From an uncultured Bacilli bacterium (GTDB taxonomy: Bacteria; Bacillota_I; Bacilli_A; RF39; UBA660), in contig CAKOZV010000014.1 of assembly GCA_934131695.1 (NCBI GenBank), positions 1 to 29,133 on the forward strand: a stretch of DNA of 29,133 nt. The letters are read 5' to 3'. This document shows, piece by piece, positions 8,311-16,749 of this stretch. The translations under genes and the position numbers were made by a program. Positions within the stretch are counted from its first letter, which is position 1. Each line of letters begins with the position of its first letter. The notes beneath the pieces were generated by a model. It searched no databases and was not told where the DNA came from. It worked only from the letters and a program-made list of their open reading frames with translations.

Positions 8311-8889
8311 CTAATCATATAAATTGTTTTTAATATACTCTAATACTTTAGAATCTATATTATCTTTTAAAAGTTCAAACTTATTCATTTTAACAGCATC
8401 TCTAATAATAGTAGATGATAAATTACTTATAATATCAGAAATAACTATAATATTGTCTTTATACTCATTTAGTTCTAAGAGAGTATCATTTAAAGATTCA
8501 TCATTTCGCTTTATTACTATTAACTTATAATTAGTAAGAATATATTTATATCTTTTCCAAGTTTTTATCTCTTTTAGATTATCAGAACCACAGATAAAAT
8601 ATATCTCATCATTCTTATAAATGCTTTTAAAATAATCAAGAGTTTCATATGTATGCGTAAGTTTACCAAACTCATAGTTAGATACTTCTAAATAAGATAG
8701 ATTATCTATCATTAATTTTAACATATTATACCTATCTTGTTCACTAACTAAGTGAGGTTTATTATAATTATTGCCAGTAGGTACAAAAATCACTTTATCT
8801 AAATAATTATTATTTACAAGATAGGTTGCAATCTCTTTATGAATCTTATGAGGAGGATTAAAGCTTCCTCCAAATATACCTATTTTCAT
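8311..8889 (-). CDS. nadD: nicotinate-nucleotide adenylyltransferase
   Basis: NadD adenylylates nicotinate mononucleotide to deamido-NAD. The N-terminal motif GIFGGSFNPPHKIH (residues 4-17) is the nucleotidyltransferase signature, with Ile in place of the Gly of HxGH. The C-terminal motif LSSTIIRD corresponds to the conserved ISSTxIR. Length 192 is usual for bacterial NadD without an appended HD domain. Its ATG overlaps the prs stop (ATGA) and it is followed nine bases later by nadK, so the three steps PRPP, NaAD and NADP are translationally linked. Confidence 0.93.
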   Translation of the reverse strand: MKIGIFGGSFNPPHKIHKEIATYLVNNNYLDKVIFVPTGNNYNKPHLVSEQDRYNMLKLMIDNLSYLEVSNYEFGKLTHTYETLDYFKSIYKNDEIYFICGSDNLKEIKTWKRYKYILTNYKLIVIKRNDESLNDTLLELNEYKDNIIVISDIISNLSSTIIRDAVKMNKFELLKDNIDSKVLEYIKNNLYD

Positions 8890-9959
8890 TTATTTAACTC
8901 TTTTCTTAATTTTAATATTTTTTCTTTACCATTTAAGAGTGGTTTTAAAGATTCTTTATTATGAAGAGTATTAATAATATCTGCTATGTCATTTGAAGTA
9001 TCAACAATATGACACCAGTCCTTAGCTTGATAATCTAATGATATATAAGAAAGATTAGTAGTATAAAGTTTAGTAAAATATCCTTCTTTGTAAGCTTCAT
9101 CAAATTCGTTAGTCCCTTCCGTAAAAAGGGCAAAGGTTGCTATAAAATAGATGTTATTAGCTCCCTGACTCTTTAATTTTTCAGCTACTTCTAACATAGA
9201 ATTACCAGATGCTATCATATCATCTACCACTAAAATATCTCTATCTTTAACTTCCTTTCCCATATAAATATGTTCAATTATTGGGTTTTTACCATTTACT
9301 ACTGTTTGTAAATCACGTCTTTTATAAAAGACTCCAACATCACTATCTAGCATTTCTGCATAGTATCTAGCTCTTTCCATAGCACCCATATCTGGACTGA
9401 TTACTAATGGATTATGAATATCCTCATTAATTAATAAATCTTTTAAAATAGTATTAGTAGGATAAAAATTATCAAATTGTAAGTTTGGAATAGCATTAGA
9501 AACATTTGGGTCATGTGCATCAAAGGTAATAATATGGTTAACTCCTAAATGTTCTAATTCTTGTAAAGCGATAGCACAGTCAAGTGATTCTTTTCCTTTT
9601 CTTTTATGCTGTCTTGCTTGATATAGTAAAGGCATTATAAGAGTGATTTTTTCTGGTCCACCGGCAAGAGCAGAGATAGTTCTTTTTATATCTTGGAAAT
9701 GTTCATCAGGTCCCATATGATTAGTAAATCCGTGCATTTGATAAGTTACTCCGTAATTACCAACATCAGCTAGAATATAGATATCTTTATCTCTAATAGT
9801 ATCATTTATTTTAACCTTTCCTTCACCGTTAGAAAATCTATCTTCCTTAATTGGTAAGAGATAATCATTATTACTTTTATTAATTTTCTTTAGACTACAA
9901 TTAACTTTATCTCCTATATCTTTGATACTTTTAAGAGCTATTATTTTTAAATCATTCAT
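8886..9959 (-). CDS. prs: ribose-phosphate pyrophosphokinase, NAD-operon copy
   Basis: PRPP synthase converts ribose 5-phosphate and ATP to PRPP. The PRPP-binding loop DILVVDDMIASGNS lies at residues 241-254, the catalytic-flexible-loop region GPEKITLIMPLLYQARQHKR at about 101-120, and the metal site FDAHD at 146-150. At 357 residues it is longer than classical Prs (about 315) and diverged, with an extra loop around TNHMGPDEHFQD and a C-terminal extension. It overlaps nadE upstream and nadD downstream by ATGA. The placement suggests a dedicated PRPP supply for PncB; whether a second housekeeping prs exists lies outside the window. Confidence 0.92.
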   Translation of the reverse strand: MNDLKIIALKSIKDIGDKVNCSLKKINKSNNDYLLPIKEDRFSNGEGKVKINDTIRDKDIYILADVGNYGVTYQMHGFTNHMGPDEHFQDIKRTISALAGGPEKITLIMPLLYQARQHKRKGKESLDCAIALQELEHLGVNHIITFDAHDPNVSNAIPNLQFDNFYPTNTILKDLLINEDIHNPLVISPDMGAMERARYYAEMLDSDVGVFYKRRDLQTVVNGKNPIIEHIYMGKEVKDRDILVVDDMIASGNSMLEVAEKLKSQGANNIYFIATFALFTEGTNEFDEAYKEGYFTKLYTTNLSYISLDYQAKDWCHIVDTSNDIADIINTLHNKESLKPLLNGKEKILKLRKELNK

Positions 9960-11893
9960 AAATTATCACTACTTTCTAATTCTTCTATTTCTTTTAAATA
10001 ACTTTGATAGTTAAGATCACTTGGTAGTCTTAAATCACCTCTTGGAGATAAACTGATACTGCCAACTTTTACACCATCTGGCAAACAGTTTCTTTTAAAT
10101 TGTTGAGTGAAAAATCTAGTAATAAATATTTTTAAACATTTTAGTATTTCTTCTTTTTTGTACTCATCGAAAGTCTTAACTGCTATATAGTATAACTTTT
10201 TAGGAGCTAGACCATGTCTTAAGAAATGATATAAGAAAAAGTCATGGAGAATATAACTACCAATAGAGTTTTCTGTTTTTTGAACTATGTTACCATCTTT
10301 ATCTGGTGGTAATAACTCAGGAGAAATAGGGGTTTTTAAAATATCATCTAATATTGCTTTTTTATTATTATCTTTCTTCTTCATATACCAATTAACTAAG
10401 TGACGAATTAATGTCTTGGGAACACCAATATTTACAGCATACATACTCATATGGTCACCATTATAGGTACACCAGCCAAGAGCTAGTTCTGATAAATCAC
10501 CAGTACCAATTACTATCCCCTTTTCCTTATTAGCTACATCCATTAATATCTGAGTTCTTTCTCTTGCTTGTAAGTTTTCATAAGTTACACTACGGTCTGT
10601 TTCTTTTAGACCAATATCTTTCATATGTAGAGTAGCAGCTTCCTTAATACTTATCTCTTTTAGCGTAGCTTTATAACTTTTTACTAAATTAATAGCATTT
10701 TGATAGGTTCTATTAGTAGTTCCGAAACCAGGCATCGTTATACCGATTATATCTTTGTTATTACGTCCTAGTTTCTTAAAGGCTTCTACTATTACTAAGA
10801 AAGCTAGGGTAGAATCTAGTCCACCACTCATTCCAATTACACATTTAGGATTGTTTAGTTGCAAAAGACGTCTTGCTAAAGCACTACTTTGAATATTAAT
10901 TATCTCTAAACATCTTTCATCCATTTCTAGATTATTACTTGGTACAAATGGATATTTGTTATAATCTCTATCTATCTCTTTTAGGTCAGTTATATTAACT
11001 TTTACTATTCTATATTCTTTATCATCAATACTTCGCATAAAGCTTCTATTACGTCTTCTTCCGTTTACTAAACTTAAAACATCTAAGTCGCCACTTATAA
11101 TACTGCTTTCTAACTGAAATCTTTCATTTTCTTTTAAAAGCTTACCATTTTCATAGATAAGACTAGCACCACCAAATAATAAATCAGATGATGACTCCAT
11201 AATACCACTTGATGTATAAATATATCCCGTCATAGTAGCAGCTGATTGACTAGAGATAAGTCTTTTACGATAATTATTTTTACCGATTAATTCATTACTA
11301 CTAGATAGATTAAAGATGATAGTAGCACCATTTACAGCATAATTACTGCTTGGTGGAGTAACAGCCCATAAGTCTTCACATATTTCTATAGCAAAAGTTA
11401 TTTCTTTTTTCTTTTCATCTTGAAATAATAAGTCAGTACCAAAGAAGACAGTTTGGCCTAATATTTCTATATATTTATCTTTTAAATTAAGACTAGAAGC
11501 AAACCATCTATCTTCATAAAACTCATTATAGTTTGGTATATAGGTTTTAGGTACTACTCCTAGTATTTTTCCTTTATTAATAACTACAGCGGTATTAAAT
11601 AATCTATTATTAGTAGCAAGTGGCATTCCAATAATAGCAACTATATCAATATTTTTGGTAGCTTCCAAAACTTCTTGCAAGCCTAGCAAAGCATCATTTA
11701 GTAGTTTCTCTTGTAAAAATAAATCACCACAAGTATATCCTGTTAAAGCAAGTTCTGGTGTTACTACAATAGCAATACCTTTCTTATAAGCTTCTTTTAT
11801 ATTCTTTACTAATTCTTCAGCATTTTCTAAAGGATTAGCTAGAGCTAATTTATTTACAATAGCTCCTACTCTAACATAACCAAATTCTTTCAT
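9956..11893 (-). CDS. nadE: glutamine-dependent NAD+ synthetase
   Basis: A 645-residue two-domain enzyme that amidates deamido-NAD to NAD. The N-terminal nitrilase-like glutaminase has the Glu-Lys-Cys triad at E47 (TPELALTGY), K116 (VVPKTY) and C172 (EICEDLW). The C-terminal ATP-pyrophosphatase domain begins near 330 with the P-loop SGGLDST at 356-362. The full length means ammonia is drawn from glutamine and channelled between the domains. It starts nine bases after the NUDIX gene and its stop overlaps the prs start. Confidence 0.97.
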   Translation of the reverse strand: MKEFGYVRVGAIVNKLALANPLENAEELVKNIKEAYKKGIAIVVTPELALTGYTCGDLFLQEKLLNDALLGLQEVLEATKNIDIVAIIGMPLATNNRLFNTAVVINKGKILGVVPKTYIPNYNEFYEDRWFASSLNLKDKYIEILGQTVFFGTDLLFQDEKKKEITFAIEICEDLWAVTPPSSNYAVNGATIIFNLSSSNELIGKNNYRKRLISSQSAATMTGYIYTSSGIMESSSDLLFGGASLIYENGKLLKENERFQLESSIISGDLDVLSLVNGRRRNRSFMRSIDDKEYRIVKVNITDLKEIDRDYNKYPFVPSNNLEMDERCLEIINIQSSALARRLLQLNNPKCVIGMSGGLDSTLAFLVIVEAFKKLGRNNKDIIGITMPGFGTTNRTYQNAINLVKSYKATLKEISIKEAATLHMKDIGLKETDRSVTYENLQARERTQILMDVANKEKGIVIGTGDLSELALGWCTYNGDHMSMYAVNIGVPKTLIRHLVNWYMKKKDNNKKAILDDILKTPISPELLPPDKDGNIVQKTENSIGSYILHDFFLYHFLRHGLAPKKLYYIAVKTFDEYKKEEILKCLKIFITRFFTQQFKRNCLPDGVKVGSISLSPRGDLRLPSDLNYQSYLKEIEELESSDNL

Positions 11894-11902
11894 ATTTCAC
11901 CT

Positions 11903-12529
11903 CTAAAATTTTATATATTTTTTAGCTTTTTCCATAGTATATTTTGACTGAATATCAGTGATATAACCTAAATTAATAAGTTCATACGCTTCCTCTATAT
12001 TACATTCAAAGTATTTAATAAATTCATCCTTATCTAAATTTTGTTTACCATCTCTTACACAATCTTTAGCAAGATAACTATAATTATAGCAAGCTACTCC
12101 ACAAGCTTGATCTTGATAAAATTTATCTAAATATATTAAATTGTTACTACTATAACCTGTTTCTTCCCTAAGTTCTCTTAAAGCAGCTATTTTGCTATCT
12201 TCCTTATTTTCTACATATCCGGCTGGTAGTTCAACACTAACTCCTTCGATAGTAGCTAATCTTGGTTGTACAACTAAGATTGTTTTATTATCTTTAGTAA
12301 CTGGCATAACAATACAGGCACTTTTATCAGCTCCACCTTTACTAATCTTTTCTCTTCTAATTATTTCACCGTTATTAAGATAACACTTATAGTTTTCAAT
12401 ATTTAAGAATCCTTTGCTACCAATAACTACTCCATTTTCATATTTGTATTCTTCTTCTAGTCTCTCCTTTTTTATAGTTTTTAATTCTAAAATGTAGTCC
12501 TTTAACTCTTCTAACTTTTCTTTTCTCAT
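11903..12529 (-). CDS. NUDIX hydrolase, probable ADP-ribose pyrophosphatase
   Basis: A 208-residue NUDIX hydrolase with an intact box at 104-126: G104, E110, then RELREETGY with all metal ligands. The preceding VELPAGYVE and the downstream layout match the ADP-ribose pyrophosphatase group (NudF-like), which splits ADP-ribose to AMP and ribose 5-phosphate. In this operon it could return ADP-ribose, a breakdown product of NAD, to ribose 5-phosphate for the neighbouring PRPP synthase, and would also lower the ligand of an NrtR-type repressor. Substrate is inferred from context and box type. Its ATG overlaps the pncB stop. Confidence 0.85.
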   Translation of the reverse strand: MRKEKLEELKDYILELKTIKKERLEEEYKYENGVVIGSKGFLNIENYKCYLNNGEIIRREKISKGGADKSACIVMPVTKDNKTILVVQPRLATIEGVSVELPAGYVENKEDSKIAALRELREETGYSSNNLIYLDKFYQDQACGVACYNYSYLAKDCVRDGKQNLDKDEFIKYFECNIEEAYELINLGYITDIQSKYTMEKAKKYIKF

Positions 12530-13980
12530 TTTTTAACCTTTACTTTTTCATCTATTTGTTTTATATGTGTATTAATTAATTCTTCTTTTAAGTTTCTTAA
12601 TTTATCAGATAGGTCTACATAGTATTCATGGGGATTATCTATTCTTTTTATCTCTTCATATAAAGTATTAAATTCATTATTACAATAAGCCTTTGTCTCT
12701 TCTATATTAGGTGTTTGATAAACTAATTGTCCATCCTTAAAGATTGGTACTAATAAATCTCTTACCTGATAATTAGTTAATTCTTTTTGTTTCCAAGTTT
12801 CTACTGGATGTATTAAGGTATATTTATCATTTGGTATAACCTCATCACTTAAAGCTAATAAGTCACCAAGAGCATATCCTTCTTTTTTATCATAGAATCT
12901 ATAGACTTTCTTATAACCAGGATTTATAGTTTTAACACTATCATTACTAACTTTTATTTTGGGTATTTCCCTATTATCTTCAATAGTTGCTACTAGTTTA
13001 TATACCCCTCCTACTCTTTCTTTAGATGCAGCTATATTATCTCCTACTCCTAAAGAGTTGATAAAGGCTCCTTGTAGTTTTAAATCTCTGATTGTGTATT
13101 CATTTAAGCCATTTGATAGACAAATACCAGTCTCGGTATAACCAGCTTCATCTAATAGTTTTCTAGTCTTCTTAGATAAATAAGCTAAATCTCCACTATC
13201 GATTCTTACCCCTTTAAACTTAAGTCCATTAGGTTTTAAATAATCATTGGCTACTTTAATAGCGTTAGGTATTCCACTTTTCAAAGTATCATAAGTATCT
13301 ACTAGAAAGACACAGTTATCTTTATTACTTTTAGCATAATTTAAGAATGCTTGATATTCATCATTACTCTCTGTTACTAGTGAATGAGCCATAGTTCCTA
13401 GAACTGGTATATTATATTTCATTCCGGCAAGTGTATTTGAAGTACCACAGCAGCCACCAATATAGGCATATTTACTTGCTTCTATAGCAGAGTCTATTCC
13501 TCTAGCACGTCTAGCTCCAAACTCCATTACTGGTATATCACCTGCTTCATTAGTAATTCTTTTAGCAGCCGTAGTTACTAAAGAGGCATGATTGAAATTA
13601 GCAAGAAGAGCTGTTTCTAATAGTTGTGCCGTAATAATGGGTGCTTTTACTGTTAGTACGGTTTCATTAGGAAATACTACTGTTCCATCAGGTACCGAAT
13701 AAATGTCTCCTTCAAATTTTAAAGTTCCTAAATAGTTTAAAAACTTTTCACTAAACTGATTTAAACTTCTTAAATAGTTAATTTCTTCTTTATTAAAATT
13801 AAAGTTTTTAATATAGTTAATAGTCTCTTCTAAACCACCACTTATCGTATATCCTCCATTAAAAGGATTCTTTCTAAAGAAGATATCAAAGTATACTTCT
13901 TCATCTTGCTTTCCTTGGTCAAAATAAGTCTGAGCCATTGTTAACTCATAAAAGTCTGTCATTAATGTTTTATTTTCCAT
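12526..13980 (-). CDS. pncB: nicotinate phosphoribosyltransferase
   Basis: A 484-residue PncB that joins nicotinate and PRPP to nicotinate mononucleotide with ATP. Family segments seen: MTDFYELTMAQTYF at the N terminus, MEFGARRARG near 150, GTMAHSLV (the His of this motif is the phosphorylated residue in the family), LVDTYDTLKSG, and FKGVRIDSGDLA. Length fits the Gram-positive type. It begins two bases after the pncA stop and ends inside the NUDIX start, so the first three genes are one translational unit. Confidence 0.96.
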   Translation of the reverse strand: MENKTLMTDFYELTMAQTYFDQGKQDEEVYFDIFFRKNPFNGGYTISGGLEETINYIKNFNFNKEEINYLRSLNQFSEKFLNYLGTLKFEGDIYSVPDGTVVFPNETVLTVKAPIITAQLLETALLANFNHASLVTTAAKRITNEAGDIPVMEFGARRARGIDSAIEASKYAYIGGCCGTSNTLAGMKYNIPVLGTMAHSLVTESNDEYQAFLNYAKSNKDNCVFLVDTYDTLKSGIPNAIKVANDYLKPNGLKFKGVRIDSGDLAYLSKKTRKLLDEAGYTETGICLSNGLNEYTIRDLKLQGAFINSLGVGDNIAASKERVGGVYKLVATIEDNREIPKIKVSNDSVKTINPGYKKVYRFYDKKEGYALGDLLALSDEVIPNDKYTLIHPVETWKQKELTNYQVRDLLVPIFKDGQLVYQTPNIEETKAYCNNEFNTLYEEIKRIDNPHEYYVDLSDKLRNLKEELINTHIKQIDEKVKVKK

Positions 13981-13982
13981 CT

Positions 13983-14588
13983 TTATCTATCCTTTCTAGT
14001 GGTATTAACTAAGTTTACGCCTTGTTGTTTTAGTAAAATTTTACTAACTTCTACATAGTCACTACGTTCTTCTTCATTGTAAGTTGCTACTGCATCTAGA
14101 TAAACTTTTATTATATGCCTTCTATTATTTTCATCTAGATAATTAGCAAGCCCTAAAACTCCATTAGTAACACAAATATCAGTACAGCAACCAACTACAT
14201 CAAATGTTTCTAAGTATTTTTCTTTAAGTAATAATTCTCTAAACATAGGTGTTTCCATAAAACTGGTAGAATTTTTCTTAATACTAATAGTATCTTCTAA
14301 TCCTTCAAATGGTTTAAGTTCATCTATTAATTCACTTTCCCTACTTCCATCTAGACAATGATTAGTATTACCAAATCTTGCAAATTCAACAGCATTTTTT
14401 GAATGACTATCTTTAATAAAAATAATTAAATCATTATTAGCTTTTGCTTCTTTAATTAGTTTTAGTTGATTAGGTACAACTTGTCTTATTTTCTCATCAT
14501 GTAATACTCCTTCATTCACAAATCCATTAATCATATCAACAACAATTAAACATCTTTTATATAGTTTTAAATTATCTATCTCTTTCAT
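13983..14588 (-). CDS. pncA: nicotinamidase
   Basis: Nicotinamidase converts nicotinamide to nicotinate, the entry step of salvage. The isochorismatase-like fold shows the catalytic Asp at D18 (VVDMINGF), metal-binding D60 and H62 (KDSHS), a Lys in SIKKNST near 104-105 and the nucleophile C139 (TDICV). Length 201 is typical. It is the first gene of the operon, with a GAGGAG ribosome site and a near-consensus promoter about 75 bases upstream. Confidence 0.95.
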   Translation of the reverse strand: MKEIDNLKLYKRCLIVVDMINGFVNEGVLHDEKIRQVVPNQLKLIKEAKANNDLIIFIKDSHSKNAVEFARFGNTNHCLDGSRESELIDELKPFEGLEDTISIKKNSTSFMETPMFRELLLKEKYLETFDVVGCCTDICVTNGVLGLANYLDENNRRHIIKVYLDAVATYNEEERSDYVEVSKILLKQQGVNLVNTTRKDR

Positions 14589-14613
14589 TTTTATCTCCTC
14601 TTATTAATAATTT

Positions 14614-14663
14614 GTTAATAACTATAGTTAAAATTTTTACAAGTTCTTTGACTTGTTATTAAC
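14614..14663 (-). promoter_or_regulatory. candidate operator pair for the NAD operon repressor
   Basis: The nine-base palindromic motif GTTANTAAC occurs at 14614-14622 and 14655-14663, centres 41 bases apart (about four helical turns). The second copy touches the -10 box and covers the expected start site. Between them are a perfect 12-base palindrome TAACTATAGTTA (14619-14630, overlapping the first copy) and an ACAAGT/ACTTGT hairpin. A repressor bound here would block the promoter. The link to the NrtR-type protein is inference. Confidence 0.5.
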
Positions 14664-14692
14664 ATTATATTAATATCATATGCAATTGTCAA
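14664..14692 (-). promoter_or_regulatory. promoter of the NAD operon
   Basis: On the minus strand a perfect TTGACA (14687-14692), exact 17-base spacer and perfect TATAAT (14664-14669). It drives pncA and the seven genes behind it, and predicts a leader of about 70 bases. So strong a core promoter implies tight repression when salvage is not needed. Confidence 0.9.
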
Positions 14693-14722
14693 CCTCTTTT
14701 TAACATTTTTTTAAAAAGAAAA

Positions 14723-14746
14723 AACTATAGACAATTTTCTATAGTT
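14723..14746 (-). terminator. terminator after the NrtR-type gene
   Basis: Stem AACTATAGA/TCTATAGTT with a six-base loop, followed on the minus strand by a T-rich tract. The hairpin overlaps the stop codon and separates the repressor gene from the pncA promoter. Confidence 0.8.
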
Positions 14747-15569
14747 AATTTTTATTATTATATTTAAATAAAGCGGATGGTCTATGCCCTTCTCCTGTTT
14801 TCATTTTATTAGTCTTGAAAACTTTATCCTTAATAATTCTTCTAAATGCCGGATCTAATAATTTCTTATTTAAAATAACTTCATATACTTGTTGTAATTC
14901 CCCTAAAGTAAAATACTCAGGCATCATATTAAAGACTATATCGGTATAATTAAGTTTATTTTTTATTCTTTCTAGTCCTGATAAAATAACTAGTGGATGG
15001 TCAAATGCTAGTGAACTATTATCTACTACTTCAAACTTATATCTATCAGTAGTCTTCTCATATAATTTCTTTCTAATTGAAAATTTAACTGTATCAACGC
15101 CATTAGAAAGAACCATATCAACTATATCTTTTTTCTCCTCAAATAATACCACATCAAACCAAGAAGCATTGCTATTTATCTGTTCTGTTAAACGATTTTT
15201 ATCTACTAAAGCGATATAAGAAGTAGAAATTACTCTTGTTCTTGGATCTCTATTAATATCATCAAAAGTATATAACTGTTCTAAGTATATATCTTTAAGA
15301 TTTGTCTCTTTCTTTAAAACCCTTTTAGCACATTCTTCTAAAGTTTCTGTCTTAGGATTCAAAAATCCACCTGGTAAACACCATTTATCTTTATAAGGAT
15401 AATCATCTCGTTTAACTAGCAAGATACTCATCATTTTTTTATTTGTTTTACGATAATTTTCTTGTTTTTCAGAGGAAACACTAACAAGCAAAATATCTAC
15501 AGTCATTGATAGTTGGTCAAACTCTTTAGGATTATAATGCTTTAAAAACTCTTCTTCACTTTTATACAT
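14745..15569 (-). CDS. nrtR: NrtR-type NAD salvage regulator (NUDIX-like plus winged helix)
   Basis: A 274-residue protein with an N-terminal NUDIX-like domain (about 20-165) and a C-terminal winged helix (about 214-270, including FTLGELQQVYEVILNKK, FRRII and the TGEGHRPSALFKY end) as in the NrtR family. The NUDIX box at 67-91 is broken: the REXXEE core reads RVLKKE, so hydrolysis is improbable, while binding of ADP-ribose-like ligands is known for NrtR. It sits directly upstream of the NAD operon in the same direction and is 15 bases after mnmA, with which it is probably co-transcribed. NrtR proteins repress NAD salvage genes; that is the expected role here. Confidence 0.88.
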   Translation of the reverse strand: MYKSEEEFLKHYNPKEFDQLSMTVDILLVSVSSEKQENYRKTNKKMMSILLVKRDDYPYKDKWCLPGGFLNPKTETLEECAKRVLKKETNLKDIYLEQLYTFDDINRDPRTRVISTSYIALVDKNRLTEQINSNASWFDVVLFEEKKDIVDMVLSNGVDTVKFSIRKKLYEKTTDRYKFEVVDNSSLAFDHPLVILSGLERIKNKLNYTDIVFNMMPEYFTLGELQQVYEVILNKKLLDPAFRRIIKDKVFKTNKMKTGEGHRPSALFKYNNKN

Positions 15570-15584
15570 CTTAATACTCTCTTT

Positions 15585-16703
15585 CTATAATAAGTACCAT
15601 AGTTTTTCTTTATCTTTCATAACAGTTTTAACAATTCCCCCACCTAGACAGTATTCTCCATCATAGAAAACACAAGCTTGTCCTGGTGTAACCGCTTTAA
15701 CATTATCATAAGTAACATAAATAGTTCCATCGTCATTATAAGTTAGATTAACTGGCACATCTTCTGCTCTATAACGAAATTTTGCGGTACAACTAGTTGG
15801 TCTTTCATCACAATTAAAGTTAATATCTTCAATCATAGCACCATTAGAATATAAGTATTTATTGTCCTCCCCTTCTGCTACATATAAGATATTTTTATCA
15901 AGGTTTTTACCAACTACAAATAATTTTTCTTTAGTACCACCAATATCTAGTCCTTTTCTTTGACCAATTGTATAATACATTAATCCTTGGTGCTTTCCTA
16001 CTATTTTATTAGTATCTATATTTACCATATCTCCTTCTTTACTTGGTAAATAATTTTTTAAAAAGTTCTTAAAGTTTCTTTCGCCAATAAAGCAAATACC
16101 TGTAGAGTCTTTTTTACTAGCAGTAACTAAATCATACTTTTTAGCTATTTCCCTTACTTCACTTTTATTTTCTATATCTCCTAATGGAAATATAACATTT
16201 TCAAGTTGTTCTTTACTAAGTTGTGACAAGAAATAAGTTTGATCTTTATTCTTTTCTTTACTTCTCATAAGACGGCCATTTTCCATTTTAGCATAGTGTC
16301 CAGTTGCTATATAGTCAGCACCTAATCTTTTCGCTTCCTTAACAAAAGCAGAAAACTTAATATATTTATTACACATTATATCAGGGTTAGGTGTTCTACC
16401 TTTCTTTAATTCATCTAAGAAATAAGTAAAAACATCGTCCCAATATTCTTTAATAAAATCAATTCTATGTAGTGGTATACCTATCTTTTCTGCTACTTTT
16501 AAAGCATCATTATAGTCTTGTTCTTGTGGACAAATTGATTCATTTAAGTTAGGATTGCCTAAAAAGTCATTATTAATAGTACTATCCCAGTTACGCATAA
16601 AAAGTCCAATAACATCATATCCTTGTTCTTTTAAAAGAATAGCAGCAACAGATGAGTCTACTCCTCCGCTTAATCCAATAACTACTTTTTTACTCATATA
16701 CAT
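15585..16703 (-). CDS. mnmA: tRNA 2-thiouridylase MnmA
   Basis: MnmA installs sulfur at wobble uridine 34 of tRNA-Lys, -Glu and -Gln, using ATP and a persulfide relay. The PP-loop SGGVDSS lies at residues 11-17, catalytic Cys near 111 (NPDIMCNKY) and the second Cys near 208 (STGICFIGER). Length about 372 is normal. GTG (16706), ATG (16703) and ATG (16697) are alternative starts; the leader is only about 11 bases and the ribosome site is weak, so the choice is uncertain. It has its own strong promoter and precedes nrtR by 15 bases. Confidence 0.96.
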   Translation of the reverse strand: MYMSKKVVIGLSGGVDSSVAAILLKEQGYDVIGLFMRNWDSTINNDFLGNPNLNESICPQEQDYNDALKVAEKIGIPLHRIDFIKEYWDDVFTYFLDELKKGRTPNPDIMCNKYIKFSAFVKEAKRLGADYIATGHYAKMENGRLMRSKEKNKDQTYFLSQLSKEQLENVIFPLGDIENKSEVREIAKKYDLVTASKKDSTGICFIGERNFKNFLKNYLPSKEGDMVNIDTNKIVGKHQGLMYYTIGQRKGLDIGGTKEKLFVVGKNLDKNILYVAEGEDNKYLYSNGAMIEDINFNCDERPTSCTAKFRYRAEDVPVNLTYNDDGTIYVTYDNVKAVTPGQACVFYDGEYCLGGGIVKTVMKDKEKLWYLL

Positions 16704-16720
16704 CACTCATTTCTTGCTTA

Positions 16721-16749
16721 ATTATAGCAAAAAACTAATATTTTGTAAA
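16721..16749 (-). promoter_or_regulatory. promoter of mnmA-nrtR
   Basis: TTTACA (16744-16749), a 17-base spacer and TATAAT (16721-16726) with an upstream TG that makes an extended -10, all on the minus strand directly after the spoIIM stop. Confidence 0.85.

Noticed and set aside
14593..14660. A riboswitch in the pncA leader
   Set aside because: The leader is short and its palindromes coincide with the promoter and start site, which fits protein operators better; no known NAD riboswitch pattern is seen.
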